Shown: positions 1 through 10,260, numbered from the stretch's first letter. The stretch: 47,278 nt of DNA from Streptomyces bambusae (GCF_020532645.1 NZ_JAJAUZ010000055.1:1-47278), one strand, 5' to 3'. Translations and numbers: made by a program. The notes: generated from the letters alone by a model not told the origin.

Positions 1-144
1 GCCGGGCAGGGGCGGCGCAACAATCTCGGGCCGGTGGAAGCTCGGATCGTTCCACTGGTCAGCGGGATCAAGCCGCTGTCGAGGAGTGCGAGCGGGAGCG
101 ACCGGGCGATGCGCGCCTTGCGCGACCGTGCTCGCGCACGTTGA
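1..144 (+). CDS. C-terminal end of an unrecognised protein (partial)
   Basis: Frame 1 is open from the window edge to a TGA at 142-144, giving 47 residues that end in an Arg/Ala-rich tail (RALRDRARAR). Codon third positions are mostly G or C, as in real genes of this genome. No domain can be named from so short a tail. The phosphatase scrap that begins immediately after it suggests a decayed region, so this could also be a remnant. Confidence is low. Confidence 0.3.
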   Translation, partial: AGQGRRNNLGPVEARIVPLVSGIKPLSRSASGSDRAMRALRDRARAR

Positions 145-288
145 GTGGGACCACATCGACAGCCGGGGGGCCGGCTGCACTTCGGACGGACCCTGCTGGT
201 GATCGGAGACCTCATGGGCCACGGCTTGGAGGCCGCGGTCGACATGAACGCCTACACCACACCGACGACAACGCCAGCCCCACCGCCC
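145..288 (+). pseudogene. Remnant of a SpoIIE/PP2C-type serine phosphatase
   Basis: The translation carries GDLMGHGLEAAVDMNAY, the metal-binding signature seen in the middle of PP2C/SpoIIE phosphatase domains (GDVMGHGLEAA is usual). Nothing upstream in frame supplies the N-terminal sensor or first PP2C strands. Downstream the frame runs straight into sequence antisense to the next gene. What is left is roughly 35 recognisable residues of a domain normally above 200. It is a dead fragment; intact members act in anti-sigma-factor antagonist pathways. Confidence 0.6.
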
Positions 289-320
289 CCTGAGGGCATC
301 CTGGGCGGCACCCGGGTGGA

Positions 321-788
321 TCAACGGATTTGGGCGGTGGCTGCGGTGATGAAGGCGTTGAGGGCGTCCTGCAGGTCTTGCTCGCGGTTGGCAAGTTCGG
401 TCCTGGTGGATGCCGTGCGTAGGGGAGAGATGGCATCGAACGCCGAGGCGGCAAGGGCGACGAGCGTGGAGTCTTCGGCGAGGAGACGGACTCGGAACTG
501 GGCGTTCTCTGTGGCCGCGCCCAGCCGGTCGCACTCGGTGAAGGCGTGTCGGGTTTCGGGGCTCTCGGGGGCTTCCTGCAGGAGGAACCAGAGGGCGACG
601 GTGGCCTGCTTGAGCGCCGTCACGGCTCCTGCGTAGGCGCTGTATGTCGTCAGACGTTCCTGTCGTAGCTGCTGGGAACGGGCGAAGACCTCGGCTTGCG
701 CACTCGTACGCCGCTGGACGGCGAAGGTGATGACGGAACCCAGCAGGGTTCCCGAGACAGCGATCAAGCTGGCCAGCACAGCCTCCAT
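321..788 (-). CDS. Small membrane-anchored protein of unknown function
   Basis: This 155-residue protein starts with a hydrophobic segment (ASLIAVSGTLLGSVITFAV, about residues 5-23) followed by a basic QRR stop-transfer motif. That layout predicts one N-terminal membrane helix with the rest in the cytoplasm. The remaining ~130 residues are helix-prone and rich in Ala, Glu, Gln and Arg (for example AEVFARSQQLRQERL), suggesting coiled-coil. I chose the internal ATG at 788, which puts the membrane helix at the start; an in-frame ATG at 815 would add nine residues. Streptomycetes often carry single-gene proteins of this shape and no function is known to me. Confidence 0.6.
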   Translation of the reverse strand: MEAVLASLIAVSGTLLGSVITFAVQRRTSAQAEVFARSQQLRQERLTTYSAYAGAVTALKQATVALWFLLQEAPESPETRHAFTECDRLGAATENAQFRVRLLAEDSTLVALAASAFDAISPLRTASTRTELANREQDLQDALNAFITAATAQIR

Positions 789-853
789 GCCCCGCATCTC
801 ACCACACAGCCCCACATCCGCACAGCCCCGTTGCCGGCAACCTCGCCATCACC

Positions 854-895
854 GGCTACGGCTGCGGCTACGGCTACGGCTACGGCTACGGCTAC
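854..895. repeat. Hexanucleotide tandem repeat (GGCTAC)7
   Basis: Seven head-to-tail 6-bp units run from 854 to 895; the second is GGCTGC and the rest are GGCTAC. The array lies 50 bp upstream of the start chosen for the next plus-strand gene and beyond the 5' end of the minus-strand gene that starts at 788. A change of unit number would shift promoter spacing without altering any annotated protein. Confidence 0.85.
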
Positions 896-944
896 AGCGG
901 CGATCGAGGACCGCGTCCAGCGCGGCCCGATGGGTCGTGTTCGT

Positions 945-1559
945 ATGGCCGACAATGAGTGCATGGACGTCCCCGAGCTGCTCGAATCAGCTTCCCTGCT
1001 TGTTCCGGAAGATGCCGCCACCGAGAACGACATCACGGTGGGGGACATCTGGGACTACCTCGTCCACGACGAGTGGGAGATCGCCCTGGGCCTGCTGGAG
1101 GAACTCGGGGACGTTCCCTCGCTCCCTCTTGAGTTCTGGGAGAAGCTCGCCGAAGCGGCTGAGCAGCTCCGGCTTGAGCGGAGCGCGGCCTGGTGCCACT
1201 GGCGGTGCTACGAGATCCGCAACGGCATGATCCGGGCGGATCTGACGCTCCGTCCTGCCGCCGAGGCGCGACGCACGACACCCGTCTCCGGCGCCGGTGT
1301 GCTGCGACCCATGTGGGACATCGGGCACATCGCGCCCACCGGCGGACGTGCGGTCAGCATCGCCTCGCTCTGGGTTGAGAACATGCCCTGTCTGGAGCCC
1401 GGCGGGCGAGCCACGGTTCGGCTCGTGCCCTTCACTCCCTCCCACTGGACGCACGTCCGGCCCGGCCGGCAGATCACCATGCACGAGGACCGCACCGTGG
1501 CCGGCACCGCAGTCGTCCTGGAGGTTCATCGTCCTTCCACCGCCATGCCCGCAGGATGA
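945..1559 (+). CDS. Conserved Streptomyces hypothetical with C-terminal beta-barrel-like domain
   Basis: This is a 204-residue soluble protein. The N-terminal ~100 residues are acidic and helical (DIWDYLVHDEWEIALGLLEEL), with several Trp. The C-terminal ~75 residues (GGRATVRLVPF, then HVRPGRQITMHE and VAGTAVVLEV) resemble the EF-Tu domain-3-like barrel found in many actinobacterial orphan proteins. I recall similar two-part proteins from streptomycetes, without a known function. No clear ribosome binding site separates the possible starts at 930, 945 and 963; 945 (MADNECMDV) is a compromise. No operon partner is evident. Confidence 0.65.
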   Translation: MADNECMDVPELLESASLLVPEDAATENDITVGDIWDYLVHDEWEIALGLLEELGDVPSLPLEFWEKLAEAAEQLRLERSAAWCHWRCYEIRNGMIRADLTLRPAAEARRTTPVSGAGVLRPMWDIGHIAPTGGRAVSIASLWVENMPCLEPGGRATVRLVPFTPSHWTHVRPGRQITMHEDRTVAGTAVVLEVHRPSTAMPAG

Positions 1560-1724
1560 CGTGACCGGCTCACACCTTCCAGGCCATCAGTGGCCGCAGT
1601 TCCTCCTGGATGCCGCTGGAGGCCGGCGGATTTCACACAGCGCGAAAATCCATGATCATTTTTGTGTCCGAGGAGCTACGGTGGCGTCCACGACGTACCA
1701 ACACCGTTCGACGAAAGGCAACTT

Positions 1725-2381
1725 GTGAGCACGCATGATGATGTGCAGCCGGCGCCGGCCTCTCCGTCCGGGGACCTTGAGCGGCTGCTGGTCACGGCCG
1801 TGGATCTGGACGCTGCGGGCCTCGGTGACTTCACCGAGCTGGCTTCGCCCTCGTCCGACGAGGACCCTCCGCCGATGACCGCCCGGACCCCGGAACTCAC
1901 GGCCGTGCTGAACCGGGCGTTCGGCGACAAGGCCGTGAGGGAGGTCAGGACCTCGTTCATGAACGCCGACTCCTCGATCGTCGTCGACGAGGGGGTGTCG
2001 GAGCGGGTGCCGGGGGCGGCAGCCGCCTGGATGGCCGACATGCGGCGTGTGTACGCCGAGTGCACCTCGTGGACGATGAGCATCGGCGACGAGGAGATCA
2101 CCGTCGGGGTGGTGGACCCGGCCGACGACCCGAGCGAACCCCTGAAGGTGGAGCAGAAGTTCGGTGACGAGGCCCTGATGCGCACCATGCTGGCCGGCGT
2201 GCCCGGGCAGCAGGCGCAGATCACCACCCTGCTGGTGCGCCAGGGCGACCGGGCGCTGGAGCTGACGTTCCGCAGCTTGGCGGGAGACCCCGACGGGCCC
2301 GAGGCGGCCCGCCTCGCCGCCGAGCGGTCGAAGTTCCTGGAGCTGGCCCCGGCGAAGTTCCTGGGTCTGCCGCCCACCTAG
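1725..2381 (+). CDS. Hypothetical protein resembling actinobacterial sensor-type domains
   Basis: This is a 218-residue protein with no signal peptide or membrane helix. The sequence alternates strands and helices: ELTAVLNRAFGDKAV, then a central Cys-Thr-Ser-Trp segment after RRVYAEC, then LLVRQGDRALELTFRSL. This looks like the predicted extracellular sensor domains of mycobacterial and streptomycete lipoproteins, but here the protein begins directly with a Pro/Ser-rich tail. The start is GTG 1725, because AAAGG lies 7-12 bases upstream (1714-1718) and no better start exists. The gene stands alone. Family placement is a guess. Confidence 0.65.
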   Translation: MSTHDDVQPAPASPSGDLERLLVTAVDLDAAGLGDFTELASPSSDEDPPPMTARTPELTAVLNRAFGDKAVREVRTSFMNADSSIVVDEGVSERVPGAAAAWMADMRRVYAECTSWTMSIGDEEITVGVVDPADDPSEPLKVEQKFGDEALMRTMLAGVPGQQAQITTLLVRQGDRALELTFRSLAGDPDGPEAARLAAERSKFLELAPAKFLGLPPT

Positions 2382-2689
2382 AGTCCCCCGCCGACACACG
2401 CATCAAGGACAGATGGGCTGTGGGAAGGCGGCCGACCGGACGGTCTGGGGGCCGGGCGAGCCTGAGGGCCGGGTCCGCAGGCTCGCCCCCGGGCCGCCCC
2501 GAAGTCAACCAACCGCGCAAAAGTCTCCCCTCGTGCACGGGGAGGAGCGGCTGCCCCAGCACGCTGGGAACCGGACCCACCCGTGCACGCCCTTGAAGAT
2601 GCGCGGCGCAGGCCACCGCCGTCCACGACGGGACCGAGGCGGCCTGCGGCCACCGCCACCTGCGCCCGGTCCGGACCGCGACCGACGAC

Positions 2690-2850
2690 CACGGGCGTGC
2701 CTGGCCCTCGGCCCGGTCGACCGTGACGATGGCGGACTGCGGGATGTACACGCCGGCGAGCCGGGCCGCCACGATCCGGTGGTGGCCGTCTGCGATCCGG
2801 CCGTCGCGGGCGATCCTGACGGGACCGTCGCGTGCCCGGTCGAACGCGGC
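2690..2850 (-). pseudogene. Fragment of a ParB-like (DGHHR-motif) protein
   Basis: The 569-bp stretch from 2382 to 2950 has no intact gene. On its minus strand, 2690-2850 encodes about 54 residues containing RIARDGRIADGHHRIVAARL. The DGHHR motif after a 'given value' strand is typical of ParB/Srx-like nuclease or nucleotidyl-hydrolase domains. Upstream and downstream in the same frame the sequence becomes Arg/Pro-rich nonsense. No start codon or ribosome binding site belongs to it. I see nothing else convincing in 2382-2690 or 2851-2950 apart from the ribosome binding site of the next gene. Confidence 0.4.
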
Positions 2851-2950
2851 ACGCCCGGTCTCGATCCGCCGACCTGGTCTACAACCCTGACGGCTGCTCG
2901 GTGGTCCAACCCCCGACCACTCATTCGTACGGGGGAAGGAACACCCGCGC

Positions 2951-5554
2951 ATGCGCGCACGAACCGGGGGGCGCCGGCTGGCCGCCGCCGCAGCCACCGT
3001 CGCCGCACTGACCGTCTCCGGCAGTCTGGCCGCTCCACCGCCCACCGCCGCCGCGGCGGTCGCTCCGCCGCGGCCGTGGACGCCCGCCACGGCCGTCTCC
3101 GGCGGTCCCGCGGGCCACGAATCGGCCGAGCTCGTCATCGCCTCGGACGGTTGGGCGGTGGCCGTCTGGCAGGTCCGGGAGGAGTCGGGCGGGTACCGCG
3201 TCCACGGTTCCGCACGGGCCCCGGGCAGCGATGTCTGGCAGCGCGCCGCGCTGCTGGGGCGCGCTGCCTCCGCGGCCGACGTCCAGCTCGTCGCGGGGAC
3301 GGGCGGGTCGGTGGCCGCCGTGTGGGCGGAACTCCTGGATGCACCGGATCCCGGCCCGTTCGGCCGCTCCGCGGCCAGGTTGAAGGCCGCCGCGTTCACG
3401 CCGGCGGACCGCTCCTGGTCGTCGCCCGTCGATCTGCTCGGCCGGGGGGCCGTCGAGCAGGTGGACCGGGTGCGTCTCGCCGCCGGGCCCGGGGGCACGT
3501 TCACCACCGCCTGGACCAGCAACACCGAACTGGACGGCCGCACCTCCGTACGGACTTCGACCCGCCGCGGCGACGGGACGTGGAGCCGTCCCCTGTCCGT
3601 GGCTTCGGCACGGGCTGCGGAGACGCCCGCCGGCACCGGTACGCCCGCCGGCACCAGGACGCCCGCCGACACCAATGCGTACGACGCCGTCGCGGGGGCC
3701 GACGTGGCCGTGGACGCCCGAGGAGCGGCCGTGATCGTCTATCGCCGCAGCGGCCCGGACGGGGTGGGTCCCGGCTCGGTCGAGACCGTCTCGCGGCCCG
3801 CCGCCGACACCGCCTGGGATGCCCCGGCCCGGTTCACCGGCCCCCACCCGGGTCTGCAGGCGACGTCCGTCGCCGCCGGCGCGGACGGCACCTTCGCCCT
3901 CACCTGGGTCACGGTCGAAGAGGACGACGAGGTCGGCAGCCTCCGCGCCGCCGTCCGCGAGCCCGGCTCCCCCACCTGGAAGTCCACCACCGGGCTGCCC
4001 GTACGGAGCCACGAGAGCCCGTCCGGGGCACCGGAGCCGCTGATCGGGCCGCGCGGCGAGGTCACCCTGGCGTGGTGGCAGCGCGAATACGACAGCGACA
4101 TGGCCGACTCCGACCTGGCTGCCACGACCCTGCCCCCCGGCTCGGCCGTCTGGCCCCGCAGCCGCGCGATCGTCCCGGCCATGGACGACCGGGGCGCCTC
4201 GGACGTCTCCCTCGGCGCGGACGGCACCGTCCGCGCGCTGTGGACGCAGCGGAAGCCCTGGCCCGACAAGGACGAGGTCCTGACCGAGTCCGTCCGCGAC
4301 CCGGGGACGGGCACCTGGTCAGCACCCGCAGCCCTGCCCGGAGGCCTGCACCGGGACTTCGGCGACGTGGACATCGCGGCCGCACCGGACGGCACTGCCA
4401 CGGCCCTCTGGCACCGGGGAGGATCCCTCTGGTCGGCTCGGACCAGCACCGTCACCCCGCCCGTCCTGACCGGGTCGACGGTTCCCGCCTCCGCTGCCCT
4501 GGCCGGCAGCACCGCGGACAGCACGGTCTGGGCGCCGGTGTGGAAGCTCGACCGGGCCGCCCGCTGGACCGTCATCCTGCGGGACCGCGCGGGCCGCGTC
4601 GTACGCGAACTGACCGGTGGCCCGGGCACGACGGCGGCGCCGAAGTGGAACGGCCGCACCGATCGCGGGGTTCCGGCCCCGAACGGCATCCTGACCTGGC
4701 AGTTCACCGCCCAGGGCGCCGAGGCGGGCACCCCGACCCCTGTCGCGTCCGGACGCCTGACCGTCTCCGGCGGTGCGGCCGTCCGCCGCGACGCGGGCTC
4801 CCGGGCAGGCGCGCCCGACGGCATCGGCGACCTCCTTCAGACGACGGCTTCCGGCACCCTGCGCACGGCGTACGGGCACGCCGGCAGCGGGAACTTCAGC
4901 GGCAGCACCACCACCACGGGCTGGCCCAAGGGCTTCCGCCCCGTGCCCGTCGGGGACATGGACGGCGACCGCTGCAACGACACCCTCGTGCGCTTCCCCG
5001 ACGGGGTGATGCGCCGGTACACGCCCGCCTGCGGGGCGGAGCTGAAGCCCACCAGCCCGCACAAGGTGCTCGGCAAGGGCTGGAACGCGTACGACGTGAT
5101 CACCAGCCCCGGCGACCTCAACGCGGACGGCCGCCCGGACCTGGTGGCGCGCGACGCGGTGGACGGCACCCTGTACCGCTACGACACGACCAGGGCCGGG
5201 ATCCTCGCCCCGCGGGTACGCATCGGCCCCGGGCACGACTACAAGAAGGTCATCGGCGCCGGGGACCTCGACGGCAACGGCACCGGAGACCTCCTCGCCC
5301 AGACCGGCGACGGCAGCCTGCTGCACCTGGCGGGCACCGGCAAGGGCACCTTCGAACCCGTCCGGGCCACCCGCATCACCGGCTCCTACAACACCTTCGT
5401 GGGCGTCGGAGACCTCACCGGCGACGGCCGCCCCGACCTCATCGGCCGGGACACCGCCGGAAACCTCTGGCGCTGGAACGGCACCGCCGACGGCGGCTTC
5501 GGCCCCCGCACCCGGATCGCCACCGGCTGGCAGGTGTACGCCGGGATCCACTAG
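2951..5554 (+). CDS. Large secreted FG-GAP/VCBS repeat protein
   Basis: This 867-residue exported protein has an N-terminal signal peptide (basic RARTGGRR, an Ala/Leu-rich core, then an Ala-rich cleavage region before residue 40). Residues ~50-500 form repeated beta modules of the WxxA/VWQ type. Residues ~530-590 look like a FlgD-type Ig domain (WTVILRDRAGRVVREL, then WNGRTDRG). The last ~200 residues hold at least four FG-GAP/VCBS calcium loops (GDMDGDRCND, GDLNADGRPD, GDLDGNGTGD, GDLTGDGRPD at about 667, 721, 770 and 820), which normally fold as part of a beta propeller. An 18-bp repeat near 3623-3673 encodes a TPAGT/TPADT linker. GGGGGAAGGA at 2931-2940 supports the ATG. It probably acts at the cell surface; ligand unknown. 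Confidence 0.85.
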   Translation: MRARTGGRRLAAAAATVAALTVSGSLAAPPPTAAAAVAPPRPWTPATAVSGGPAGHESAELVIASDGWAVAVWQVREESGGYRVHGSARAPGSDVWQRAALLGRAASAADVQLVAGTGGSVAAVWAELLDAPDPGPFGRSAARLKAAAFTPADRSWSSPVDLLGRGAVEQVDRVRLAAGPGGTFTTAWTSNTELDGRTSVRTSTRRGDGTWSRPLSVASARAAETPAGTGTPAGTRTPADTNAYDAVAGADVAVDARGAAVIVYRRSGPDGVGPGSVETVSRPAADTAWDAPARFTGPHPGLQATSVAAGADGTFALTWVTVEEDDEVGSLRAAVREPGSPTWKSTTGLPVRSHESPSGAPEPLIGPRGEVTLAWWQREYDSDMADSDLAATTLPPGSAVWPRSRAIVPAMDDRGASDVSLGADGTVRALWTQRKPWPDKDEVLTESVRDPGTGTWSAPAALPGGLHRDFGDVDIAAAPDGTATALWHRGGSLWSARTSTVTPPVLTGSTVPASAALAGSTADSTVWAPVWKLDRAARWTVILRDRAGRVVRELTGGPGTTAAPKWNGRTDRGVPAPNGILTWQFTAQGAEAGTPTPVASGRLTVSGGAAVRRDAGSRAGAPDGIGDLLQTTASGTLRTAYGHAGSGNFSGSTTTTGWPKGFRPVPVGDMDGDRCNDTLVRFPDGVMRRYTPACGAELKPTSPHKVLGKGWNAYDVITSPGDLNADGRPDLVARDAVDGTLYRYDTTRAGILAPRVRIGPGHDYKKVIGAGDLDGNGTGDLLAQTGDGSLLHLAGTGKGTFEPVRATRITGSYNTFVGVGDLTGDGRPDLIGRDTAGNLWRWNGTADGGFGPRTRIATGWQVYAGIH

Positions 5555-5600
5555 CCAGGACGGGCGCCGCCGGGCCCCACGCGCACCGCGTCGCAGGAAG

Positions 5601-5637
5601 CCCCCGTCCCGCACCCGCAAGGGGGTGCGGGACGGGC
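5601..5637. terminator. Bidirectional stem-loop between convergent genes
   Basis: A GC-rich inverted repeat (about CCGTCCCGCACCC against GGGTGCGGGACGG, small loop GCAAGG) lies between the stop at 5554 and the stop at 5707 of the opposing EF-hand gene. There is no U-tract, as is common for streptomycete terminators. Confidence 0.75.
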
Positions 5638-5706
5638 GGCGCCCCGCGGAGCGGACTCGGGAGGCTCACCCAGCCCCCAGGCGCGCCCAGACCGTCAGAC
5701 CTGCTG

Positions 5707-5910
5707 CTACTTCAGCAGGGTGCGGAACTCTTCGAAGTCGAGGACCCCGTCGCGGTTCGCGTCGGCCGTCATGGCCTTCTTGACCTCTTCGGCGAGGTGC
5801 CCCTGGGCGCCCTCGGCCTTGAACCCCTCAGCCAGTTCGACGATGCTGATCCGCCCGTCGCCGTCCGTGTCGATCTCGGCGAACAGCGCCCTGAGCTCGG
5901 CCTCAGTCAT
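5707..5910 (-). CDS. Small calcium-binding EF-hand protein
   Basis: This 67-residue protein consists of two EF-hands. Loop 1 is DTDGDGRISIVE (residues 14-25) and loop 2 is DANRDGVLDFEE (50-61). Both have Asp/Asn at positions 1, 3 and 5, Gly at 6 and Glu at 12, so both should bind Ca2+. Streptomycetes have several such small calcium-binding proteins (the Cab group), thought to buffer or sense Ca2+ in the cytoplasm. AGAAAGG upstream supports the ATG. It is a single gene, convergent with the secreted FG-GAP protein. Confidence 0.9.
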   Translation of the reverse strand: MTEAELRALFAEIDTDGDGRISIVELAEGFKAEGAQGHLAEEVKKAMTADANRDGVLDFEEFRTLLK

Positions 5911-6097
5911 GGCATACCTTTCTCGCGTTCACAGGCCTCAAAGGCCCACATGCCCCACCACCTTGCCACACCACCAACATCACGCCGACGGCCGAGCATT
6001 GGGCCTGCCGGGAGCTCCGGCGAACCGGCCCGCCGCCGCGGCGTCACCCCGCACGCCGGGTCTCGTCCCGGACTCCAGGCTCGCGCGAGTGGCGGCT

Positions 6098-6126
6098 CTG
6101 GACTTACTAGGACGTCCAACTATATG
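6098..6126 (+). promoter_or_regulatory. Candidate promoter with palindromic operator for the valine operon leader
   Basis: CTGGAC (6098-6103) and TATATG (6121-6126) are 17 bp apart and could be -35 and -10 elements, placing the RNA start near 6133, just before the riboswitch. The spacer contains the perfect palindrome GGACGTCC (6110-6117) within TAGGACGTCCAA, a likely regulator site. This is inferred from spacing and symmetry; the regulator is unknown. Confidence 0.45.
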
Positions 6127-6129
6127 TTC

Positions 6130-6287
6130 GTGGCACAAGGTCCGCGGTGCAGGGAAGCCGGTGTGAGTCCGGCACGGTCCCGCCACTGTGACCGGGGAGT
6201 GTGCTGCCATCCACACGCCACTGACGAGGTCTGTCGGGAAGGCGGGCGGCACGCGGGGATCCGGGAGTCAGGATACCGGCCGCGGAT
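6130..6287 (+). promoter_or_regulatory. Cobalamin (B12) riboswitch upstream of the valine-catabolic operon
   Basis: The sequence holds the conserved cobalamin riboswitch core in order: GGTGCAGGGAAGCCGGTGTG, the AGTCCGGCACGGTCCCGCC block and CACTGTGA (6147-6190), then the B12 box GAGTCAGGATACCGGC at 6265-6280. It is on the same strand as the mmsA operon, whose start codon lies 222 bases beyond the box. The intervening 6288-6509 holds only very short ORFs (for example an ATG at 6323 with GGAG before it, 22 codons) and a short GGCGG/CCGCC stem near 6398-6414. Either this switch controls the valine operon or its original target has been lost. Confidence 0.85.
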
Positions 6288-6509
6288 GTTCCGTGTTGTC
6301 CACGAGGATGGAGCAGACACGCATGGCACCGGTCCGTACCCACGACCCTGGTGATCCGGCGGAGCGAGCGGCAACTCCCGCGCTCACCTAGCTCACCGGC
6401 GGCATTCCGCCGCCCTGTCCCACGGCATTCCCCTGCGACGCGCCCGACCGGGTGCGGCCGCCGGCCTGCCGTGCCATCCCCGGATCCAACCTGACGAGAG
6501 CAGGCACCC

Positions 6510-8005
<1,496 letters not shown>

Positions 8006-8009
<4 letters not shown>

Positions 8010-9160
8010 CCGCCGTGCCCACCACCCTCACCGAGGACCAGCTCGCCCTCGCCGAGGTCACCCTCGACTTCGCCCGGGAGCAGCTGGCCCCCCACGCGGT
8101 CGCCTGGGACCAGGACAAGCACTTCCCCGTCGACGTCATCCGCCGGGCCGCCGCACTCGGGCTCGGCGGGGTCTACGTATTCGAGGAGCACGGCGGTTCG
8201 GGCCTGTCCCGCGCCGACGGCGTCCTCGTCTTCGAGACCCTCGCCACCGGCTGCCCCTCCATCGCCGCCTACCTCTCCATCCACAACATGGTCGCCTGGA
8301 TGATCGACCGGTACGGGGACCCCTCCCAGCGCCGGCGCTGGCTGCCCGGCCTCTGCTCCGCCGCGACCCTGGGCAGCTACTGCCTCACCGAACCGGGCGC
8401 CGGCTCCGACGCCGCCGCACTGCGCACCCGCGCGGTGCGGCAGGGCGACCACTACGTGCTGACCGGCGTCAAGCAGTTCATCTCCGGCGCCGGAGCCGCC
8501 GGCGTCTACGTCGTCATGGCGAGGACCGGTGAGCCCGGACCCGCCGGCATCTCCGCCTTCGTCGTCCAACGCGACGACCCGGGGGTCTCGTTCGGCCCGA
8601 ACGAACGGAAGATGGGCTGGAACGCCCAGCCCACCCGCCAGGTGGTCCTCGACGGCGTCCGGATCCCCGCCGACCGCCGCCTCGGCTCCGAGGGCGACGG
8701 CTTCCGCATCGCCATGAACGGCCTCAACGGCGGCCGCCTCGGCATCGCCGCCTGCTCCCTCGGCGGCGCGCAGAGCGCCCTGGACCGCAGCCTGTCCCAC
8801 CTCGCCACCCGCGAGGCCTTCGGCACCCGCCTCCTGGACGCGCAGGCGCTCCAGTTCCGGCTGGCCGACATGGCCACCGAACTGGCTGCCGCCCGGGCCC
8901 TGGTCCGGCAGGCCGCCGAGGCCCTCGACACGAACGATCCCCTGGCCCCGCGGCTGTGCGCGATGGCCAAGCGGTTCGCCACCGACACCGGCTACGCGGT
9001 GGCCGACGCGGCCCTGCAACTGCACGGCGGCTACGGCTACCTGAGCGAGTACGGCATCGAGAAGATCGTCCGCGACCTGCGGGTCCACCAGATCCTGGAA
9101 GGCACGAACGAAGTCATGCGCGTCATCGTCGCGCGCGGACTGACGGAGACCCTGCGATGA
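8006..9160 (+). CDS. Acyl-CoA dehydrogenase, probably isobutyryl-CoA dehydrogenase
   Basis: This 384-residue flavoenzyme has the acyl-CoA dehydrogenase signatures YCLTEPGAGSDAAALRT (~125-141), the LHGGYGYLSEYGIEKIVRD block and the catalytic-base region QILEGTNEVMR, where Glu365 should abstract the alpha proton. FAD-dependent oxidation of isobutyryl-CoA to methacrylyl-CoA is inferred from the operon, whose other four genes cover the following valine steps. I took the GTG at 8006, which overlaps the mmsA stop as GTGA; a GTG at 8015 is also possible. Electrons would pass to ETF. A short branched-chain (2-methylbutyryl) specificity cannot be excluded. Confidence 0.9.
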
Positions 9161-10260
9161 CCAACCGAACCGACCCGGACCACGCCTCGGGCCACCACGA
9201 AGACCACGTCCTCCTCCGCACCGAGGGCCACGCCGCATACATCACCCTCAACCGCCCCAAAGCACTGAACGCCCTGAGCCACCCCATGGTGCTCCGCATC
9301 GGGCAGGCCCTCGCGACCTGGGCGGACGACCCCACCGTCGCGGTCGTCGTCATCGAAGGCGCCGGCGAGCGCGGCCTGTGCGCGGGCGGCGACATCCGCG
9401 CGATCCACGAGGACGCCCGCACCGGCGGCGGGGCCTCGGCGGACTTCTGGCGCGACGAGTACCGGCTCAACGCGCTGATCGCCCGCTACCCCAAACCGTA
9501 TGTCGCCCTCATGGACGGCATCGTCATGGGCGGCGGCGTCGGAGTCTCCGCCCACGGGAGCGTCCGCATCGTCACCGAGCGGTCCAAGGTCGCCATGCCC
9601 GAGACGGGCATCGGCTTCGTCCCGGATGTCGGCGGTACGTACCTCCTGGCCTTGGCTCCGGGGGAACTCGGCACCCACCTGGCCCTGACCGGGACGCCCG
9701 TCGGCGCCGCCGACGCGCTGCTGTGCGGTCTCGCCGACCACTTCGTCCCCTCGGCCGCCCTGCCCGCGTTCGCCCGGGAGCTGGCCTCGGACTCCGTGCA
9801 CTGCGTACTCGACCGCCACGTGGCACAGCCGCCGTCCGGCGACCTCAACGCCTCGCGCGAGTGGATCGACCACTGCTACGCCGCCGGCACCGCCGAGGAG
9901 ATCGTCGCGCGCCTGCGGTCCTCGGGCGTACCTGCCGCGAAGGCCGCCGCGGACACCCTGCTGTCCAGGTCGCCCACCGCCGTCAAGGTCACCCTCGCCG
10001 CGCTGCGCCGTGCCCGGCGGCTCGGTCCCCTGGAGTGCGTCCTGGAGCAGGAGTACCGCGTGTCCTGCACGGCGCTGTCCTCCCCCGATCTGGTCGAGGG
10101 CATCCGCGCCCAGGTCATCGACAAGGACCGGGACCCCCGATGGTCGCCCGCCACGCTGGAAGAGGTCGGTCCCGCCGCCGTGGAACGGTACTTCGCCCCG
10201 CTCGACGCGCACGAGCTCCGGCTCGTCGAGACCGCTTCGTCACAGGAGGTCGTCTGGTGA
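9157..10260 (+). CDS. 3-Hydroxyisobutyryl-CoA hydrolase (crotonase superfamily)
   Basis: This is a 367-residue crotonase-fold protein, longer than a simple hydratase (~260), as expected for HIBCH. It shows LCAGGDIRAIH (74-84), GIVMGGGVGVS (121-131) and PETGIGFVPDVGG (148-160). In HIBCH the Glu and Asp of that last block are catalytic, and both are present (E149, D157). It should release free 3-hydroxyisobutyrate from its CoA ester, supplying the substrate for the dehydrogenase encoded next. Its ATG overlaps the preceding stop as ATGA and its stop overlaps the next start as GTGA, so translation is coupled on both sides. Family databases often label such proteins simply enoyl-CoA hydratase/isomerase. 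Confidence 0.88.
   Translation: MTNRTDPDHASGHHEDHVLLRTEGHAAYITLNRPKALNALSHPMVLRIGQALATWADDPTVAVVVIEGAGERGLCAGGDIRAIHEDARTGGGASADFWRDEYRLNALIARYPKPYVALMDGIVMGGGVGVSAHGSVRIVTERSKVAMPETGIGFVPDVGGTYLLALAPGELGTHLALTGTPVGAADALLCGLADHFVPSAALPAFARELASDSVHCVLDRHVAQPPSGDLNASREWIDHCYAAGTAEEIVARLRSSGVPAAKAAADTLLSRSPTAVKVTLAALRRARRLGPLECVLEQEYRVSCTALSSPDLVEGIRAQVIDKDRDPRWSPATLEEVGPAAVERYFAPLDAHELRLVETASSQEVVW

Noticed and set aside
2413..6354. 1313-codon plus-strand ORF
   Set aside because: It is an Arg/Pro/Gly-rich shadow frame of the secreted FG-GAP gene and runs across its terminator and into the EF-hand gene; GC-rich DNA lacks stops in that frame.
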